Of a stretch of 64,000 bases of DNA, positions 44,869 to 54,230 are shown in pieces (position 1 is the stretch's first letter; every line of letters starts with the position of its first letter). A model generated the notes under the pieces. That model was given only the letters and a program-made list of their open reading frames with translations. It was not told where the DNA came from and made no database searches. Source of the DNA: Candidatus Gastranaerophilales bacterium (GTDB taxonomy: Bacteria; Cyanobacteriota; Vampirovibrionia; Gastranaerophilales; Gastranaerophilaceae); assembly GCA_944324285.1 (NCBI GenBank), contig CALUVR010000008.1:1-64000 (forward strand). The letters run 5' to 3'. Made by a program: the position numbers and the translations under genes.

Positions 44869-45135
44869 CTACGGGCACAAACTTTCCCAGTCGGGTTCGT
44901 TGTCCTCCTCGCCCGGCTCCCGTATGTGATCTCCACTTTCCAACATCACCATTAGCGATAATCGTAACTGTTTTTTGTAATTCTCACGAGCCTTTTCCGC
45001 CGTTTTGGCACAAAAACAAAAGCTTGGAATTTCCTCTATCATTATATAATGATAGGGTTTTCCTTCAAAATCTAAATCTTCGCCTTCAATAAGCGTCCAA
45101 TCAAGGTTCATATAGTAATCTAAGTCTTTTTCCAC
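44869..45135 (-). CDS. HicB-like protein (orphan antitoxin fold)
   Basis: An 88-residue acidic protein with the partial RNase-H-like HicB pattern: YHYIMIEEIPSFCFCAKTAEKA, a helix ARENYKKQLRLSLMVML and an EP motif (HIREPGEED). No HicA toxin is adjacent. Start is GTG at 45135, 4 bp after the GerMN gene, so it may be translated with it. The family match is moderate; an orphan regulator is possible. Confidence 0.55.
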   Translation of the reverse strand: MEKDLDYYMNLDWTLIEGEDLDFEGKPYHYIMIEEIPSFCFCAKTAEKARENYKKQLRLSLMVMLESGDHIREPGEEDNEPDWESLCP

Positions 45136-45139
45136 TTTT

Positions 45140-45751
45140 CTAACCGCCTAACGAACTGTCGCTTAGAGGCTGTGTCAACATTATTCCGTCCCCGCCGATT
45201 ACATCAGCCTGCTGACCTTCTATGTACAAATATACAGGTTTTTCCGTATTTTTTCTCGCTGTTTTTATTAACTGGAACAGTCTTTTATAAACACTATCCG
45301 TTCCGCCGCCGTATTCAAATTGCGAAGAAAGGTTTATAATAACCTTATCAGGACGTTCCTGTACTCCTAAAATCTCAGTTCCACCAGGAATTTCAGAATA
45401 AACCCCTTTGGCTTTTTCGTTTTGTTTCGGACCTAATATGAGAGAACTTATAGCATACTTTATTTTTGAACCGTCTATTGCAGGATCATATTCTCGTTTT
45501 ACTATTTTATACACTTCTTCATTATTGTCATTTTGTCCTATGAATACAATATCAACATATTCTTTAGGTTTTGGCTGCTCAACTTCTTCCGGTTGTTCCA
45601 CAGGTGCCGGAGGTGCAGGCTGCTCCTGTACCGCTCCCGGAATTTCTCCGGTTGATTCGCCAGGGGCAAGCAGTTTTAAACCTAAAAATACTGATGCTGC
45701 GACCATTGCTACACCTAAAATTCCTAAAAATACTTTTTGATCTGCTCTCAT
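45140..45751 (-). CDS. GerMN-domain membrane-anchored protein
   Basis: A 203-residue protein with an N-terminal membrane helix (~7-28), a Pro/Glu-rich linker (~32-62) and a GerMN domain (~65-190, with KYAISSLILGPKQNEKAKGV, IPGGTEI, VIINLSSQFEYGGG). GerMN domains occur in spore germination lipoproteins, but also in cyanobacterial and other non-sporing cell-envelope proteins. It follows the DUF2993-like gene by 4 bp, an envelope operon. Ligand unknown. Confidence 0.8.
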   Translation of the reverse strand: MRADQKVFLGILGVAMVAASVFLGLKLLAPGESTGEIPGAVQEQPAPPAPVEQPEEVEQPKPKEYVDIVFIGQNDNNEEVYKIVKREYDPAIDGSKIKYAISSLILGPKQNEKAKGVYSEIPGGTEILGVQERPDKVIINLSSQFEYGGGTDSVYKRLFQLIKTARKNTEKPVYLYIEGQQADVIGGDGIMLTQPLSDSSLGG

Positions 45752-45755
45752 ATTA

Positions 45756-46628
45756 TTATTCCTTACATTCGGTTACTACATCTTTTAATACTATAATTGT
45801 ACCATCTATGTCAATCTTGTTATCTTTTATTGCAGCATCTTTTACTGTCAAGGTGGCATCTTTATTCTCCAGGATGCCGAGGGAAAAACTTAACGGATTC
45901 AGATAATTTATCACGTATGAAAGATTGCTCAAATCCAGTGAAAAGAAATTATTTAAAACCTTTGTGTGCGAAAGGTATAATTTCCCGTTGAAAATATTCA
46001 CATCCGAACTCACTACAATATTCTGTTTTGTATTAAACAGAGGTATTTTTACCTGAAAGACATACATAAATTTGTTTTCGCGTAATTTTGCTCTAGATTG
46101 TGTAATATTGAAAAGATTATACGCTTTTCCCATTGAATTTATTTCATCTATCAGCTCTTTATAGCCGTTAGCATTCATTGTATTGTTCAGGTCATCTTCC
46201 GTAATCGTTGTGGCAAATGCCATACCGAAATCTTCTTTGAAGGTGGCGGTTTTATTTTTCTGGTCATACACAATGTAATTGTAATCGCAGAGAGTTTTCA
46301 GTTTCAGCATTGATAAATATACATCATCTGCGACAATATTTTTTCCTGTAATTTCAAGAGATTTAAATCTCCCTGCTTTTAAATCTGGCATGCTGTAGGC
46401 TTTTATTTTTACATCAAAATCTCCATCGGCTTCTTTTTTTATCTGGCTTTTAAGGATTGACTGTGCGGTTTTTGTTGCAAGAAAAGTTGTCCCTGTTATG
46501 TTGCTTAATCCGCGGGAAAATCCGTTTGATAATTCCATATTTGAAGGACACATAAAATCTTCACACTTAGCAGATACAGATGCTGCTGTTAATGCCATAA
46601 TTCCAAGTGTTATTAAAAATTTTTTCAT
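45756..46628 (-). CDS. Exported DUF2993 (LmeA-like) protein
   Basis: A 290-residue protein with a signal peptide (MKKFLITLGIMALTAASVSA). The mature part has the order of DUF2993 proteins: N-terminal helices, a strand near GRFKSLEITGKNIVADDVYL, and repeated beta strands ending in LTVKDAAIKDNKIDIDGTII. Relatives (mycobacterial LmeA, cyanobacterial homologues) bind phospholipids. Its start overlaps the truB stop by one base and the GerMN gene follows. The assignment is by motif memory. Confidence 0.65.
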   Translation of the reverse strand: MKKFLITLGIMALTAASVSAKCEDFMCPSNMELSNGFSRGLSNITGTTFLATKTAQSILKSQIKKEADGDFDVKIKAYSMPDLKAGRFKSLEITGKNIVADDVYLSMLKLKTLCDYNYIVYDQKNKTATFKEDFGMAFATTITEDDLNNTMNANGYKELIDEINSMGKAYNLFNITQSRAKLRENKFMYVFQVKIPLFNTKQNIVVSSDVNIFNGKLYLSHTKVLNNFFSLDLSNLSYVINYLNPLSFSLGILENKDATLTVKDAAIKDNKIDIDGTIIVLKDVVTECKE

Positions 46629-47491
46629 TATGAAAATACCTTTTTCACCGTAATTTTATTTTTATCGGCAAAGCCGACAGCACTTATGTTATTATTATAA
46701 ATCAAAATTACAAAATCGGCACATTGTGAAGGATTATTGATTTGCTGCCCGTGGAGAACTTTTTCGTGTGCGGTGCTGTCTATTTCAATTTGCGGAAGCT
46801 CAAGTACATCCAGCGGATTGATAAGGCTGGCTGTAACGTCAATATTGTCAAGTGGTACGCTTTTTTCAACAGTAAATTTGCCTGCTTTTGTACGGATAAG
46901 TTTAATCAGATGCCCGCCGCAATTGAGGTTTTGACCTAAATCATGCGCAATCGAGCGGATATAGGTTCCTTTGGAGCAGCCTATCAGAAGTTCTGCGGTC
47001 TGATTTTCGTCGTTAAAGTTTTTTAGTTCAAGTTTTTCTATTGTGACTTGCCGCGGCTGAATTTCAATATCTTCACCTTTTCTTGCATACTCGTAAAGCT
47101 TTTTACCCTTAACTTTTATTGCCGAATATATCGGCGGAAGCTGGGAAATTTCTCCTTTGAAATCTTCTAAAGCATTTAAAAGTTCTTCTTTTGTAATTTT
47201 TTTATCGGAGGTCGAGGTAACTTCTCCTTCTAAGTCGTAAGTCGTTGTTGCTGACCCGAATTGAACTGTTGCAAGGTATTCCTTATCATCATCAAGATAT
47301 TCGATTAACCTTGTGGCTTTTCCGATACAAACGGGCAAAACGCCTTCTGCGAACGGGTCAAGAGTTCCGGTGTGTCCGATTTGTTTAATCTTTGTAAGTC
47401 GTCTTAAAACCGCCACTACATCGTGAGATGTCATACCTCTTGGCTTATAAATATTGACAAAACCGAACAACGAAGAGCAAGTTTGGGTCAA
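46628..47491 (-). CDS. truB: tRNA pseudouridine-55 synthase
   Basis: TruB makes pseudouridine 55 in the T loop of tRNAs. The 287-residue protein has GFVNIYKPRGMTSHDVV and the catalytic motif IGHTGTLDPFAEGVLPV (catalytic Asp), then LPPIYSAIKVKGKKLYEYAR. The start is TTG with GAGGAG 10 nt upstream. It lies just after rbfA, as in many bacteria. Confidence 0.96.
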   Translation of the reverse strand: MTQTCSSLFGFVNIYKPRGMTSHDVVAVLRRLTKIKQIGHTGTLDPFAEGVLPVCIGKATRLIEYLDDDKEYLATVQFGSATTTYDLEGEVTSTSDKKITKEELLNALEDFKGEISQLPPIYSAIKVKGKKLYEYARKGEDIEIQPRQVTIEKLELKNFNDENQTAELLIGCSKGTYIRSIAHDLGQNLNCGGHLIKLIRTKAGKFTVEKSVPLDNIDVTASLINPLDVLELPQIEIDSTAHEKVLHGQQINNPSQCADFVILIYNNNISAVGFADKNKITVKKVFS

Positions 47492-47493
47492 TA

Positions 47494-47838
47494 TTACAAT
47501 TCTCCTCGTGAAATTTTATCAATGATTTCGCTGACCTTTGAACCTTTTTCCAGAGAATCAGTGTAAACGAATTTCAGTTCAGGCGTAAGGCGTAATCTAA
47601 TGCGTTTGCCGACTTCAAATCTTATTTTCGGGGTGCTGTGTTCTATAATTTCTTTTGTTTTTTCAATTTGTTCATCTGAACCCAGGACGCTGTATATAAC
47701 TTTCGCAAAAGAATTGTCGTGCGATACCTCAACATCAACAACTGAAACAACTCCCGCTAATCCGCGGATTTCTTTTCTCAAAATTTCCGAGATATCTCGC
47801 ATTAATTCTTTTCTGACGCGTTCGTTTCTTAGTGTCAT
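47494..47838 (-). CDS. rbfA: Ribosome-binding factor A
   Basis: RbfA matures the 5' end of 16S rRNA on the 30S subunit. The ~114-residue KH-fold protein shows RVRKELMRDISEILRKEIRG, VSVVDVEVSHDNSFAKVIYS and RLRLTPELKFVYTDS. An AAGGAG touches the first ATG (47844) but is 6 nt from the third codon ATG, so 47838 is the better start. It normally follows infB; here 1.1 kb with a prepilin/HTH pair intervenes. Confidence 0.95.
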   Translation of the reverse strand: MTLRNERVRKELMRDISEILRKEIRGLAGVVSVVDVEVSHDNSFAKVIYSVLGSDEQIEKTKEIIEHSTPKIRFEVGKRIRLRLTPELKFVYTDSLEKGSKVSEIIDKISRGEL

Positions 47839-47891
47839 AATCATCTCCTTGTTAATCCGATTATAGCATAAAAAGATTGTATTTAAACACC

Positions 47892-48125
47892 CTATTGTCC
47901 TAAACGAATTTCGTCAATATCAATATAAATCCTGTAGCCCAAAATTTTGCATATTAATTTCATTTCTGTGTATCGAAGAGATTCACTTTTTAATTTGTGG
48001 GATATCAGGCTTTGAGAGTAATGTTTGCCGGAAAGTTCAGTCATACGTCTGGCTAGTTCGGTCATTGTCATACGTTTTGAAAATAACATTATTCTTACTT
48101 CTTCCCGTATATTCATAATCATCAT
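47892..48125 (-). CDS. Small HTH regulator (locus 2)
   Basis: A protein of about 60-77 residues with an XRE-like HTH (MTMTELARRMTELSGKHYSQSLISHKL...). Several in-frame ATGs exist. TATAAT (48124-48129) overlaps the first, so translation probably starts at a later ATG on a leaderless or very short leader. No Shine-Dalgarno is visible. It is divergent from the prepilin gene at 48228 and, as at the other two loci, probably controls it. It lies inside the infB-rbfA operon region. Confidence 0.75.
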   Translation of the reverse strand: MMIMNIREEVRIMLFSKRMTMTELARRMTELSGKHYSQSLISHKLKSESLRYTEMKLICKILGYRIYIDIDEIRLGQ

Positions 48126-48161
48126 TATACAATTCTATTGACTGACTATGAAAAATATTGT

Positions 48162-48201
48162 ATATTCATGAATAATATTCATAATTATTAAAAATATTCA
48201 T
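48162..48201. promoter_or_regulatory. Putative operator of prepilin/HTH locus 2
   Basis: Three direct copies of ATATTCAT (48162, 48175, 48194) and a perfect palindrome TATTCATGAATA (48163-48174) lie in the 102-bp divergent gap. Confidence 0.55.
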
Positions 48202-48227
48202 ATTGATTTTATACAAAGGAGCTGATT

Positions 48228-48950
48228 ATGAGAAACGCTTTTACGTTAGCCGAGGTTTTAATAACACTTGGGATTATTGGTATAGTTGCTGCAATGACAC
48301 TGCCTGCAATAGTTCAAAGACAGCAGATGCTTACTGCGGCAAAGCGCTTATCTCAGACTTACAGTCAAATCTACTATGCGATTAACATGTCTCAGGCAAA
48401 ATTCGGAGATATGCGTAATTGGGCGGTTAATGATAATTACGGGAGTGACTTAGGGGCTGATAGTTCAGCTGCAACTGAAAATGAAAATGTTATGATAAAG
48501 GATTTTGCCGAAACCTATTTGAAACCATATTTGAAATACACAGGACATCCTGACATTAGAACCTTAAAAGATGCAGGTTATGAGGTCTACCATTCAAAAG
48601 ACGGACGGGCTTATATGAATTTAAGCACCCAATATTACGTATTTGAATTAGCGAACGGAGTTACCCTTTTTATAGGGTATAATCAGAGTGAATCTTCAGC
48701 TACTCTGCCGCTTATTTTTGTGGATATAAATGGAAAATCAAGACCAAATACAATTGGCAGAGATTTCTTCTTTTTCAGTTTAGATTCTATTAGTACAATG
48801 AAGGTACAGCCATACGGTTACAGGCTTGATAGAACCACTCTTCTGGAAAAATGTGCAAGACATTCTGACGGCAATGTCTGGGATAATTTCTGTTGTACTG
48901 CTTTGATTATGAATGACGGCTGGGATATTAAAAATGACCATCCGTGGTAA
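48228..48950 (+). CDS. Type IV prepilin/pseudopilin-like protein (locus 2)
   Basis: A 240-residue protein with leader MRNAFTLAEVLITLGIIGIV and a long N-terminal helix; processing is expected before Phe. The globular part has FVDINGKSRPNTIGRDFFFF, a late CTALIM and the ending NDGWDIKNDHPW, matching the layout of the prepilin at 55302 (which ends DGWKFEKDYPW). AAAGGAG precedes the ATG. It converges on infB with a 3-bp gap and is divergent from the HTH gene. Being set opposite to the surrounding operon, it looks inserted. Confidence 0.87.
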   Translation: MRNAFTLAEVLITLGIIGIVAAMTLPAIVQRQQMLTAAKRLSQTYSQIYYAINMSQAKFGDMRNWAVNDNYGSDLGADSSAATENENVMIKDFAETYLKPYLKYTGHPDIRTLKDAGYEVYHSKDGRAYMNLSTQYYVFELANGVTLFIGYNQSESSATLPLIFVDINGKSRPNTIGRDFFFFSLDSISTMKVQPYGYRLDRTTLLEKCARHSDGNVWDNFCCTALIMNDGWDIKNDHPW

Positions 48951-48953
48951 ACT

Positions 48954-51443
48954 TTACAGGCTGTCGCGTTCGACTTCTTCTGTTGTTGAAACTTCTATAA
49001 TGTCGCCGACTTCAATATCGTTCCATTTGCTGAACGATATACCGCATTCAAAACCTTGCGCAACTTCTTTAACATCGTCTTTGAAACGTTTAAGCTGGTC
49101 GATTGCGCCTTTAAAGATTTCTTCACCGTTACGGAGAAGTCTTGCAGCTTTACTTCTCACAATCTTACCTTCCGTTACATAGCAGCCCGCAATTTTTGTG
49201 GTCTTACCGATTGTAAATACCTGACGGACTTCTGCTTTCCCGAGTTCAACCTCTTTAATTTCAGGCTGGAGAAGTGAAAGCATTGTTTTTTCCATATCTT
49301 CAAGTATCTGATAAATGATATCGTAGGTTTTTATTGTAACCCCTTCTTTTTCGGCTGCAGCCGCAGCTTTGTTGTCGGTTTTTACCGTAAATCCTAAAAT
49401 CAATGCCCCTGAGGCTGATGCAAGCATTACGTCTGCTTCTGAAATATCACCTACGCCGACGTGAATAATTTTTGTCGTAATTTCTTTTGATTCAAGCTGC
49501 GCAATCGCCTGAGAAACAGCTTCTGCTGAACCATGTGTATTTGCTTTAATTATTAAGTTCAATTGAGGGATATCTTCATCTCCAGCAACAGCTTCGCGTC
49601 TGATGTGGGCTGGAAGCATTGCCTCTAATCGTTTGTCACGTTCTTTTTCACGGCGTTTTTCAACGATTGCTTTCATTTCTTTTTCGTTTTTAACTACTTC
49701 AAACCTGTCGCCAGCCTGAGGTACTTCCGTTAAACCTAATATCTCAACAGGAGTTGACGGTTCCGCTTTTTGGATTTTTTCGCCGCTGTCGGATAAAAGG
49801 GCACGGACTCTGCCGCATGCAGTTCCGACAACCACACAGTTGCCTATTCTAAGTGTTCCGTTTTGAACAAGAAGTGTTGCGACCGGTCCTTTCCCTTTAT
49901 CTAAGTTTGCTTCAATTACAACGCCTGAGGCTTCTGCTTTAGGGTTGGCTTTGAGGTCTTGAACTTCCGCTACAAGCAGAATGTATTCCAATAATTCGTC
50001 AATGCCTGTTCCCTGAAGAGCTGAAACTTTAACCGTAATTGTATCTCCGCCCCACTGTTCCGGTACAAGCCCGTGTTCCGTTAATTGCTGTAACACTTTA
50101 TCAGGGTTTGCGCCAGGTTTATCTATTTTGTTAACTGCAACAATGATAGGTACTTCCGCAGCTTTTGCGTGGTTAATTGCTTCGATTGTCTGAGGCATTA
50201 TACCGTCGTCTGCCGCAACAACAAGAATTGCAATATCTGTTGCCTTAGCACCGCGCGCTCTCATTTCCGTGAAAGCTTCGTGTCCCGGAGTATCTACAAA
50301 TACGATTTTCTTTTCTTTATTGTTGTCAAGGTAAACCGTATAAGCACCGATAGATTGCGTAATTCCGCCGACTTCGGTTGCGACAATTTTGTGTTTTGAA
50401 GCACGGATACTGTCGAGTAAGGTTGTTTTACCGTGGTCAACGTGACCCATAATACTTACAACAGGTGCTCGTTTTTTCAGTAATTTTTTATCGACTTCTG
50501 ATAACGCTTTTTTCTCCTGTTCTTTTTCAAGTTCTTCTTCTATATATGCGTCTAAATCTTCTTCCAGAACTTCAAGGTTGTATTCCGCACAAATCTTTTT
50601 GATGACGTCAACGTCGATAAGCTGGTTAACGGTTGCCATTATCCCGTTCATCATAAGAAATTTTACTATTTCTGCCGGTGTTTTTTGAATTTTTTCCGAC
50701 AATTCAGAGATTGTCATTGCGTGGTTTACGACAATTGATTTTACTTCCTGAACTTCCTCTTCTTTATGAACTTTCTTTTTATGTTTTTGTGCAGCGGCTT
50801 TTTCTAATGAAATTCTTTCCTGTTCTTCTTTTTTATTGAATTCTTTATCTTTCTTTTTGCTGTCTGAGCGTTTTTTACCGGAACCTTTATTTTCGTAAAT
50901 ATCTTGCGGAATTATATGGCGTTCTATCGGTTTTTTTATAACTGAAGGTCTTTCCGGACGCTTACCTTCTTCGCCTTTTGCCTGACCATCTTTTGGCGGA
51001 AACGGCTTTTTAGAACGTTCACCCTGCTGTTTTGGCGGGAATTTTTTACCGTCCTCACGGCGAGGCTTTTCTCCTTCCGGTCTTTCCGTCTGTTTAGGAG
51101 CGCGTCTTACGATTTCTAAACGGCTTTGTGGTTTTACCACTTCAACTTTCGGTCTTTCAATAATAGTTTTTTTAGGTTCTTCTGATGCCTTTTCTTCTGC
51201 CTGTTTTGAAGATTCTGCTTCTACGACTTTTGCTTTTTTTACGATAAACGCTTTCGGTTTTTTGACTTCTTTTACTGAACCCGCATTAATAAAATCTTTC
51301 AATCTTCTTACCTGATCAACTGTCAGAGTGCTTGAATGAGTTTTTCCCGTAATAGAAATTTGTGCAAGTTTTTCTATTATTTCTTTGCTTGTTAATTTTA
51401 ATTCTTTGGCTAATTCATTTATTCTTATTGTTTCAAAACTCAT
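48954..51443 (-). CDS. infB: Translation initiation factor IF-2
   Basis: IF-2 is the GTPase that delivers fMet-tRNA to the 30S subunit. The 829-residue protein has an N-terminal IF2N domain, a long Lys/Glu/Pro-rich linker (~60-230), a second IF2N, the G domain with [15 protein letters not shown] (~333), DTPGHEAF and [10 protein letters not shown], and domains II-IV. It overlaps rnpM by 11 bp, while rbfA is displaced downstream by the prepilin/HTH pair. Confidence 0.97.
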   Translation of the reverse strand: MSFETIRINELAKELKLTSKEIIEKLAQISITGKTHSSTLTVDQVRRLKDFINAGSVKEVKKPKAFIVKKAKVVEAESSKQAEEKASEEPKKTIIERPKVEVVKPQSRLEIVRRAPKQTERPEGEKPRREDGKKFPPKQQGERSKKPFPPKDGQAKGEEGKRPERPSVIKKPIERHIIPQDIYENKGSGKKRSDSKKKDKEFNKKEEQERISLEKAAAQKHKKKVHKEEEVQEVKSIVVNHAMTISELSEKIQKTPAEIVKFLMMNGIMATVNQLIDVDVIKKICAEYNLEVLEEDLDAYIEEELEKEQEKKALSEVDKKLLKKRAPVVSIMGHVDHGKTTLLDSIRASKHKIVATEVGGITQSIGAYTVYLDNNKEKKIVFVDTPGHEAFTEMRARGAKATDIAILVVAADDGIMPQTIEAINHAKAAEVPIIVAVNKIDKPGANPDKVLQQLTEHGLVPEQWGGDTITVKVSALQGTGIDELLEYILLVAEVQDLKANPKAEASGVVIEANLDKGKGPVATLLVQNGTLRIGNCVVVGTACGRVRALLSDSGEKIQKAEPSTPVEILGLTEVPQAGDRFEVVKNEKEMKAIVEKRREKERDKRLEAMLPAHIRREAVAGDEDIPQLNLIIKANTHGSAEAVSQAIAQLESKEITTKIIHVGVGDISEADVMLASASGALILGFTVKTDNKAAAAAEKEGVTIKTYDIIYQILEDMEKTMLSLLQPEIKEVELGKAEVRQVFTIGKTTKIAGCYVTEGKIVRSKAARLLRNGEEIFKGAIDQLKRFKDDVKEVAQGFECGISFSKWNDIEVGDIIEVSTTEEVERDSL

Positions 51444-51678
51444 TTATTAATTTTCCTTTCAACTCTTGCGGTAGAGAAGTTTTCAGTGCTTTTTGCAATC
51501 TGTTTTTTTTGAATGCGGCTTCTATACAAGATTTATTATAACAAAGATATACGGATCTGCCAAATGTTTTAGAATCTCCGTTCACGACTATGGTATTATG
51601 CGCATGTTCTCTGGTAATTTTTATCATTGAATTTCTGTTTTGGATTTTTCCGCACCCTGCGCATTTTCTGTCTGTCAT
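51433..51678 (-). CDS. rnpM: RNase P modulator RnpM (YlxR family)
   Basis: An 81-residue basic protein with the YlxR layout: two CxxC-like Cys positions (KCAGCGKIQ), GRSVYLCYNKSCIEAAFKKN and the basic helix that follows. Bacillus YlxR/RnpM binds RNase P RNA and alters its activity. It sits directly before infB as in many genomes, but nusA and rimP are not upstream; prfA is. Confidence 0.92.
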   Translation of the reverse strand: MTDRKCAGCGKIQNRNSMIKITREHAHNTIVVNGDSKTFGRSVYLCYNKSCIEAAFKKNRLQKALKTSLPQELKGKLINEF

Positions 51679-51688
51679 TCAATAAATC

Positions 51689-52771
51689 CTAACTTACTTC
51701 TGCCAGTTTTTCCAGTTTTAATTTCTGGTCATATTCCATCAATAATTTTATCAGTTCGTCCAAATCCCCGTCGATTACCGTCCAGACATTCAGGTTGTGA
51801 TTAATTCTGTGGTCGGTTAATCTTCCCTGCGGGAAGTTGTATGTTCTGATACGTTCGCTTCTGTCGCCTGTTCCTACCTGTGAACGGCGAAGGTCGGTAA
51901 TTTCCTGCATTTGTTTTTGCACTTCCATATCATAAAGTTTTGCTTTTAAGATTTGGAGGGCTCGTTCTTTGTTTTGTAATTGTGAGCGTTCTTCCGTACA
52001 GAAAATCATGATTCCGGTCGGTTTGTGGAACACTCGTGCTGCGGTTTCCACTTTGTTAACGTTTTGTCCACCGGCACCTCCTGAACGTGCGGTTGTAATT
52101 TCAATATCGTTCATATTGAGTTCGATTTCAACGTCATCAACCTCCGGCATAACTGCAACGGTTGCGGTTGATGTATGAACTCTTCCTTGAGATTCTGTTG
52201 CAGGAACCCTCTGGACTCTGTGTACGCCTGATTCGTATTTCAGTCTTGAATATACAGCGTCACCTTTTATGGAAATAATTATTTCAGATACGCCGCCCGC
52301 TTCGCATTCTGTTTTACTCAGAACCTGAGTCTGCCAGCCCTGTTTATCCGCGTATCTCATATACATTCTCGCTAAATCTCCGGCAAAAATGTTCGCTTCA
52401 TCACCGCCTGCTCCGCCTCGGATTTCCAGCATAATATCTTTATCATCCATAGGGTCGCGCGGTAACAATAATATTTTCATCTGTTCTTCAAATTGAGGAA
52501 TTTTTGCTTCGTTTTCTTCGATTTCGGCTTTTATCAATGCTTTCATTTCTTCATCGTGTTCCGAATGAAGCATTTCTTTTGCGTCAGCTATTGCATCGGT
52601 TGCCTTTTTCCATTCATAATAAAGGTTAACCGTTTCCTCCATTGATTTTCTTTGTTTGGATAAATCCCTGAATCTTTTGTAATCCTGAATTACAGCAGGA
52701 TCTGAGAGAGTTTCTCCAAGCTCTTTATATTTCTTTTCTATTTGTAATATTTTATCTAGCATATCTTTCAT
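51689..52771 (-). CDS. prfA: Peptide chain release factor 1
   Basis: RF1 reads UAA and UAG and triggers peptide release. The 360-residue protein has [22 protein letters not shown], the codon-recognition region, and the catalytic GGQ in [13 protein letters not shown] (~233). A promoter (TTTGAA-17-TATAAT) ends 7 nt before the ATG, so the message may be leaderless; only a weak AGGA touches the ATG. It is followed by rnpM and infB 10 bp later. Confidence 0.97.
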   Translation of the reverse strand: MKDMLDKILQIEKKYKELGETLSDPAVIQDYKRFRDLSKQRKSMEETVNLYYEWKKATDAIADAKEMLHSEHDEEMKALIKAEIEENEAKIPQFEEQMKILLLPRDPMDDKDIMLEIRGGAGGDEANIFAGDLARMYMRYADKQGWQTQVLSKTECEAGGVSEIIISIKGDAVYSRLKYESGVHRVQRVPATESQGRVHTSTATVAVMPEVDDVEIELNMNDIEITTARSGGAGGQNVNKVETAARVFHKPTGIMIFCTEERSQLQNKERALQILKAKLYDMEVQKQMQEITDLRRSQVGTGDRSERIRTYNFPQGRLTDHRINHNLNVWTVIDGDLDELIKLLMEYDQKLKLEKLAEVS

Positions 52772-52777
52772 ATCCTG

Positions 52778-52806
52778 ATTATAACAGGAACAAATTTTTT
52801 TTCAAA
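52778..52806 (-). promoter_or_regulatory. prfA promoter (leaderless type)
   Basis: The minus strand shows TTTGAA, a 17-bp A/T-rich spacer and TATAAT (52778-52783). The expected transcript start coincides with the prfA ATG. Confidence 0.65.
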
Positions 52807-52862
52807 CATGGGATGTACATTCAAAATTTATTTGTGATAATATATTTTCGGAGAAAACCATT

Positions 52863-53654
52863 ATGCCGCAAAATTACGGAATAGCACTATTAATTACACT
52901 TTTAGCGGGACTCGCAACTGCAATCGGCGCCGGAATTGCGTTTGTTGTGAAACGTGACAATATGAAGGCGCTTTCAATAGGATTGGGGTTTTCTGCAGGT
53001 GTTATGATATTCTTGTCATTTGTGGATATTATTCCTTCTGCTGCGGATATGCTGAAAACCGTATTTCCGCATAAGTATAACTGGATTGTTTATGTAAGTT
53101 TTATTATTGGGCTTATTGTAGCAATTTTGATTGACTATTTTTTGCCGGATCACGTTGATGAAGACGAACTTATGAATCCTGATAAACCCGCTAAACACAA
53201 TAGTATGATTAAGCACGCAGGGCTTTTGACGGCTGTCGCAATCTGTGTTCACAATTTCCCTGAAGGTATGGCTACATTTATGACATCTACTCAGGATTTG
53301 ACACTCGGGCTTTCAGTCGGGCTTGCGATTGCTATTCATAATATTCCTGAGGGTATTGCTGTTGCGCTGCCTGTTTATCAGGCTACTGGAAAACGCCGTT
53401 ATGCAATGCTGTATGCGGCTTTGTCCGGTATATCGGAACCTATTGGCGCAATTATAGGAATGTTTCTTTTAAATCTTTTCCTTCCGCAGATGATGGTCGG
53501 TGCTTCTATGGCTGCGGTTGCGGGAATTATGATTTATATTTCTTTTGATACTCTTCTGCCGCTTGCAAAAGAGTACGGTAACTGGCACTTATCAATGATT
53601 GGAATTGTTTCGGGCATTCTTTTTATCTGGACAAGTCTTTTGCTTATGCCGTAA
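52863..53654 (+). CDS. ZIP family metal transporter (ZupT-like)
   Basis: A 263-residue inner-membrane protein with about eight helices that imports divalent metals such as Zn, Fe or Mn. The binding-site motifs HNFPEGMATF (helix IV) and HNIPEGIAVALP (helix V) are exact for the ZIP/ZupT family. The loop between helices III and IV is His/Asp-rich (PDHVDEDELMNPDKPAKHN). GGAG precedes the ATG. It is divergent from prfA and stands alone. Confidence 0.93.
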   Translation: MPQNYGIALLITLLAGLATAIGAGIAFVVKRDNMKALSIGLGFSAGVMIFLSFVDIIPSAADMLKTVFPHKYNWIVYVSFIIGLIVAILIDYFLPDHVDEDELMNPDKPAKHNSMIKHAGLLTAVAICVHNFPEGMATFMTSTQDLTLGLSVGLAIAIHNIPEGIAVALPVYQATGKRRYAMLYAALSGISEPIGAIIGMFLLNLFLPQMMVGASMAAVAGIMIYISFDTLLPLAKEYGNWHLSMIGIVSGILFIWTSLLLMP

Positions 53655-54230
53655 GTGTGGTTTGATTGGAGTTTTTCTATTAATCGAAGTGAGAATTGTG
53701 CTGAGATTAATTATTGTTGAACTGTTCACCATTCACTACTTACCATTCACATAAAAAAGGCTGGATTGCTTCGGCTAAAGCCTCGCAATGACGTCAGGTT
53801 GATTCACTCTACGCGCGGGTAATGTCGGTTGTACATACTTGCCCAACTAAGTACCTGTAGAACTGGTGAGGTGTACAAGAAAAACCCTCCGGCACTTTCG
53901 CGCCACCTCCCTTGCAAGGGAGGCAAAATTTCCGGATTGCACCTGCTTGGAGGAAATGTTACGTCATTCTGAGGGCGAAGCCCGAAAGAATACAGTTTTT
54001 GGAATATAAAGAGTGAAGAGAGAATTGTGATGAGATTAATTATTGTTGAACTATTCACTACTCACCATTCACTTTTTTTTTAATGTTGGATTGCTTCGGC
54101 TAAAGCCTCGCAATGACATCTCAATCCTTCTCCCGTATGGATAAGAGAGAAAAGCTTCCGTTATTTCCACGTTCACTTATCACGTTTTTGCGCTATAATT
54201 CTTATTGGAATTTACTTATCCGGAGGAAGA
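53655..54230. repeat. Intergenic repeat array, left arm of an inverted pair
   Basis: No supported gene. In order it holds ATTATTGTTGAACTGTTCACC low-complexity units (twice: ~53705, ~54040), GGCTGGATTGCTTCGGCTAA units (53757-53795, 54085-54118), a GATTCACTCTACGCGCGGGT ... GTCGGTTG segment, a CCTCC/GGCAC-type palindrome pair (53882-53932) and a CATTCTGAGGGCGAAGCCCG unit (53961-53994). Most recur inverted at 56340-56700. Confidence 0.8.

Noticed and set aside
44869-45135. HicAB toxin-antitoxin pair
   Set aside because: Only a HicB-like protein is present; no HicA-sized ORF lies on either side.
53804-54058. 84-codon ORF on the minus strand
   Set aside because: It runs across three dispersed repeat units; the codons reflect the repeats, there is no Shine-Dalgarno and no protein-like pattern.
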